Source: Bacillota bacterium (GTDB lineage: Bacteria > Bacillota > Sulfobacillia > JAJZIM01 > JAJZBP01). From it: 5,201 nt of DNA. Under the pieces are notes generated by a model. The model had not been told where the DNA came from. It did not search any database and was given only the letters and a program-made list of their open reading frames with translations. Positions 4,982 through 5,201 of the stretch are shown one piece after another. The translations under genes and the position numbers were made by a program. The stretch covers positions 1-5,201 of the forward strand of contig JAJZBP010000154.1 of NCBI GenBank assembly GCA_021798855.1. The letters run 5' to 3'. Position 1 is the first letter of the stretch. The number at the start of each line of letters is the position of its first letter.

Positions 4982-5201
4982 GTGTCAGGTTTGAGGCGTG
5001 GGCGGAACCTGCTTTTGGTGGCAGGAGCGGTGATCCTGGGGCTGTTGTTGTTGTTGTGGTTTGTGCCGACCAACTTCTTTTTGTTGCTGCCCGGACCGGC
5101 GCTGAATTTGAATTCGCTGGTCAAGGTGGAGGGGGGGAAGACACCCAAGGGTAAACTGGTCATGGTCACGGTGGCGCTGCAAAAAGCCAATTTGCTGCTC
5201 T
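4982..5201 (+). CDS. YlbL-like membrane-anchored PDZ/Lon-type serine protease, N-terminal part
   Basis: Only the first 73 codons are inside the window. Residues 5-8 are basic (RRGR) and are followed by one strong hydrophobic helix (about 9-28) containing a five-Leu run, an uncleaved anchor or signal sequence. Then come VPTNFFLLLPGPALNLNSLV (28-47) and a strand with GKLVMVTVAL (57-66). A membrane anchor followed by a PG-P-A-x-x-L motif and a G-x-x-x-x-T-V strand is the N-terminal signature of YlbL-like proteins, which carry a PDZ domain and a Lon-type Ser/Lys protease domain farther on. Those domains lie outside the window, so catalysis is inferred. GTG 4982 is chosen because the frame is closed by TGA at 4970-4972; AAAGGAG (4963-4969) is 12 nt away, rather long. 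TTG 4991, with GAGGTG (4979-4984) 6 nt upstream, is an alternative. Confidence 0.7.
   Translation, partial: MSGLRRGRNLLLVAGAVILGLLLLLWFVPTNFFLLLPGPALNLNSLVKVEGGKTPKGKLVMVTVALQKANLLL

Noticed and set aside
4395..4994. 199-residue plus-strand open frame overlapping the end of feoB
   Set aside because: It is an alternate frame of feoB: Gly/Ala/Arg-rich, without domains, while the feoB frame carries the second gate and membrane segments.
4672..5190. 172-residue minus-strand open frame at the right end
   Set aside because: Antisense to the end of feoB and to the YlbL-like N-terminus. It is Asn/Gln/Pro/Ser-rich, and its poly-Asn/Gln runs are the complement of the Leu-coding TTG repeat.

Overview
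The window looks like the chromosome of a GC-rich Gram-positive bacterium, most likely a deep-branching Firmicutes lineage. This is inferred from gene content only: a LytR-CpsA-Psr (LCP) cell-wall enzyme, a YlbL-type membrane-anchored PDZ/Lon-like protease, a split FeoA/FeoB pair, purine-rich Shine-Dalgarno sites and GTG starts. No species can be named. There are no mobile elements, CRISPR arrays, tRNA or rRNA genes.

Layout. (1) Positions 1-1124 on the minus strand hold the first 374 codons of an LCP-family gene whose 3' end lies beyond the left edge. (2) Positions 1125-1653 are a divergent intergenic region. Its AT-rich middle (about 1197-1410) stands out against the GC-rich flanks. Its right half carries a good sigma-A-like promoter and a GC-rich leader of about 136 nt. 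(3) Positions 1654-2823 on the plus strand encode a class V-fold PLP-dependent aminotransferase-like enzyme, followed by an intrinsic terminator whose stem begins inside the last codons. (4) Positions 2842-2929 are a short control region with a perfect GC-rich inverted repeat and an extended -10 element. (5) Positions 2930-4896 are a two-gene ferrous-iron uptake operon, feoA and a compact feoB, separated by 2 nt. (6) From 4982 to the right edge is the N-terminus of a YlbL-like PDZ/Lon-type protease, with its own candidate promoter.

Working together: FeoA and FeoB should act as one inner-membrane Fe(II) (or possibly other divalent metal) importer. The aminotransferase-like gene looks transcriptionally separate because a terminator lies between it and feoA. 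The LCP enzyme and the YlbL-like protease act at the cell envelope and show no obvious functional tie to Feo.

I did not find a clear new multi-gene system. The points most worth a second look are the unusual FeoB pore sequence and small size, the ambiguous start of the LCP gene (a well-placed Shine-Dalgarno/ATG in the same frame but cut by a TGA after five codons), an Arg-to-Asp change in a conserved LCP motif, and the inverted repeat in front of feoA.
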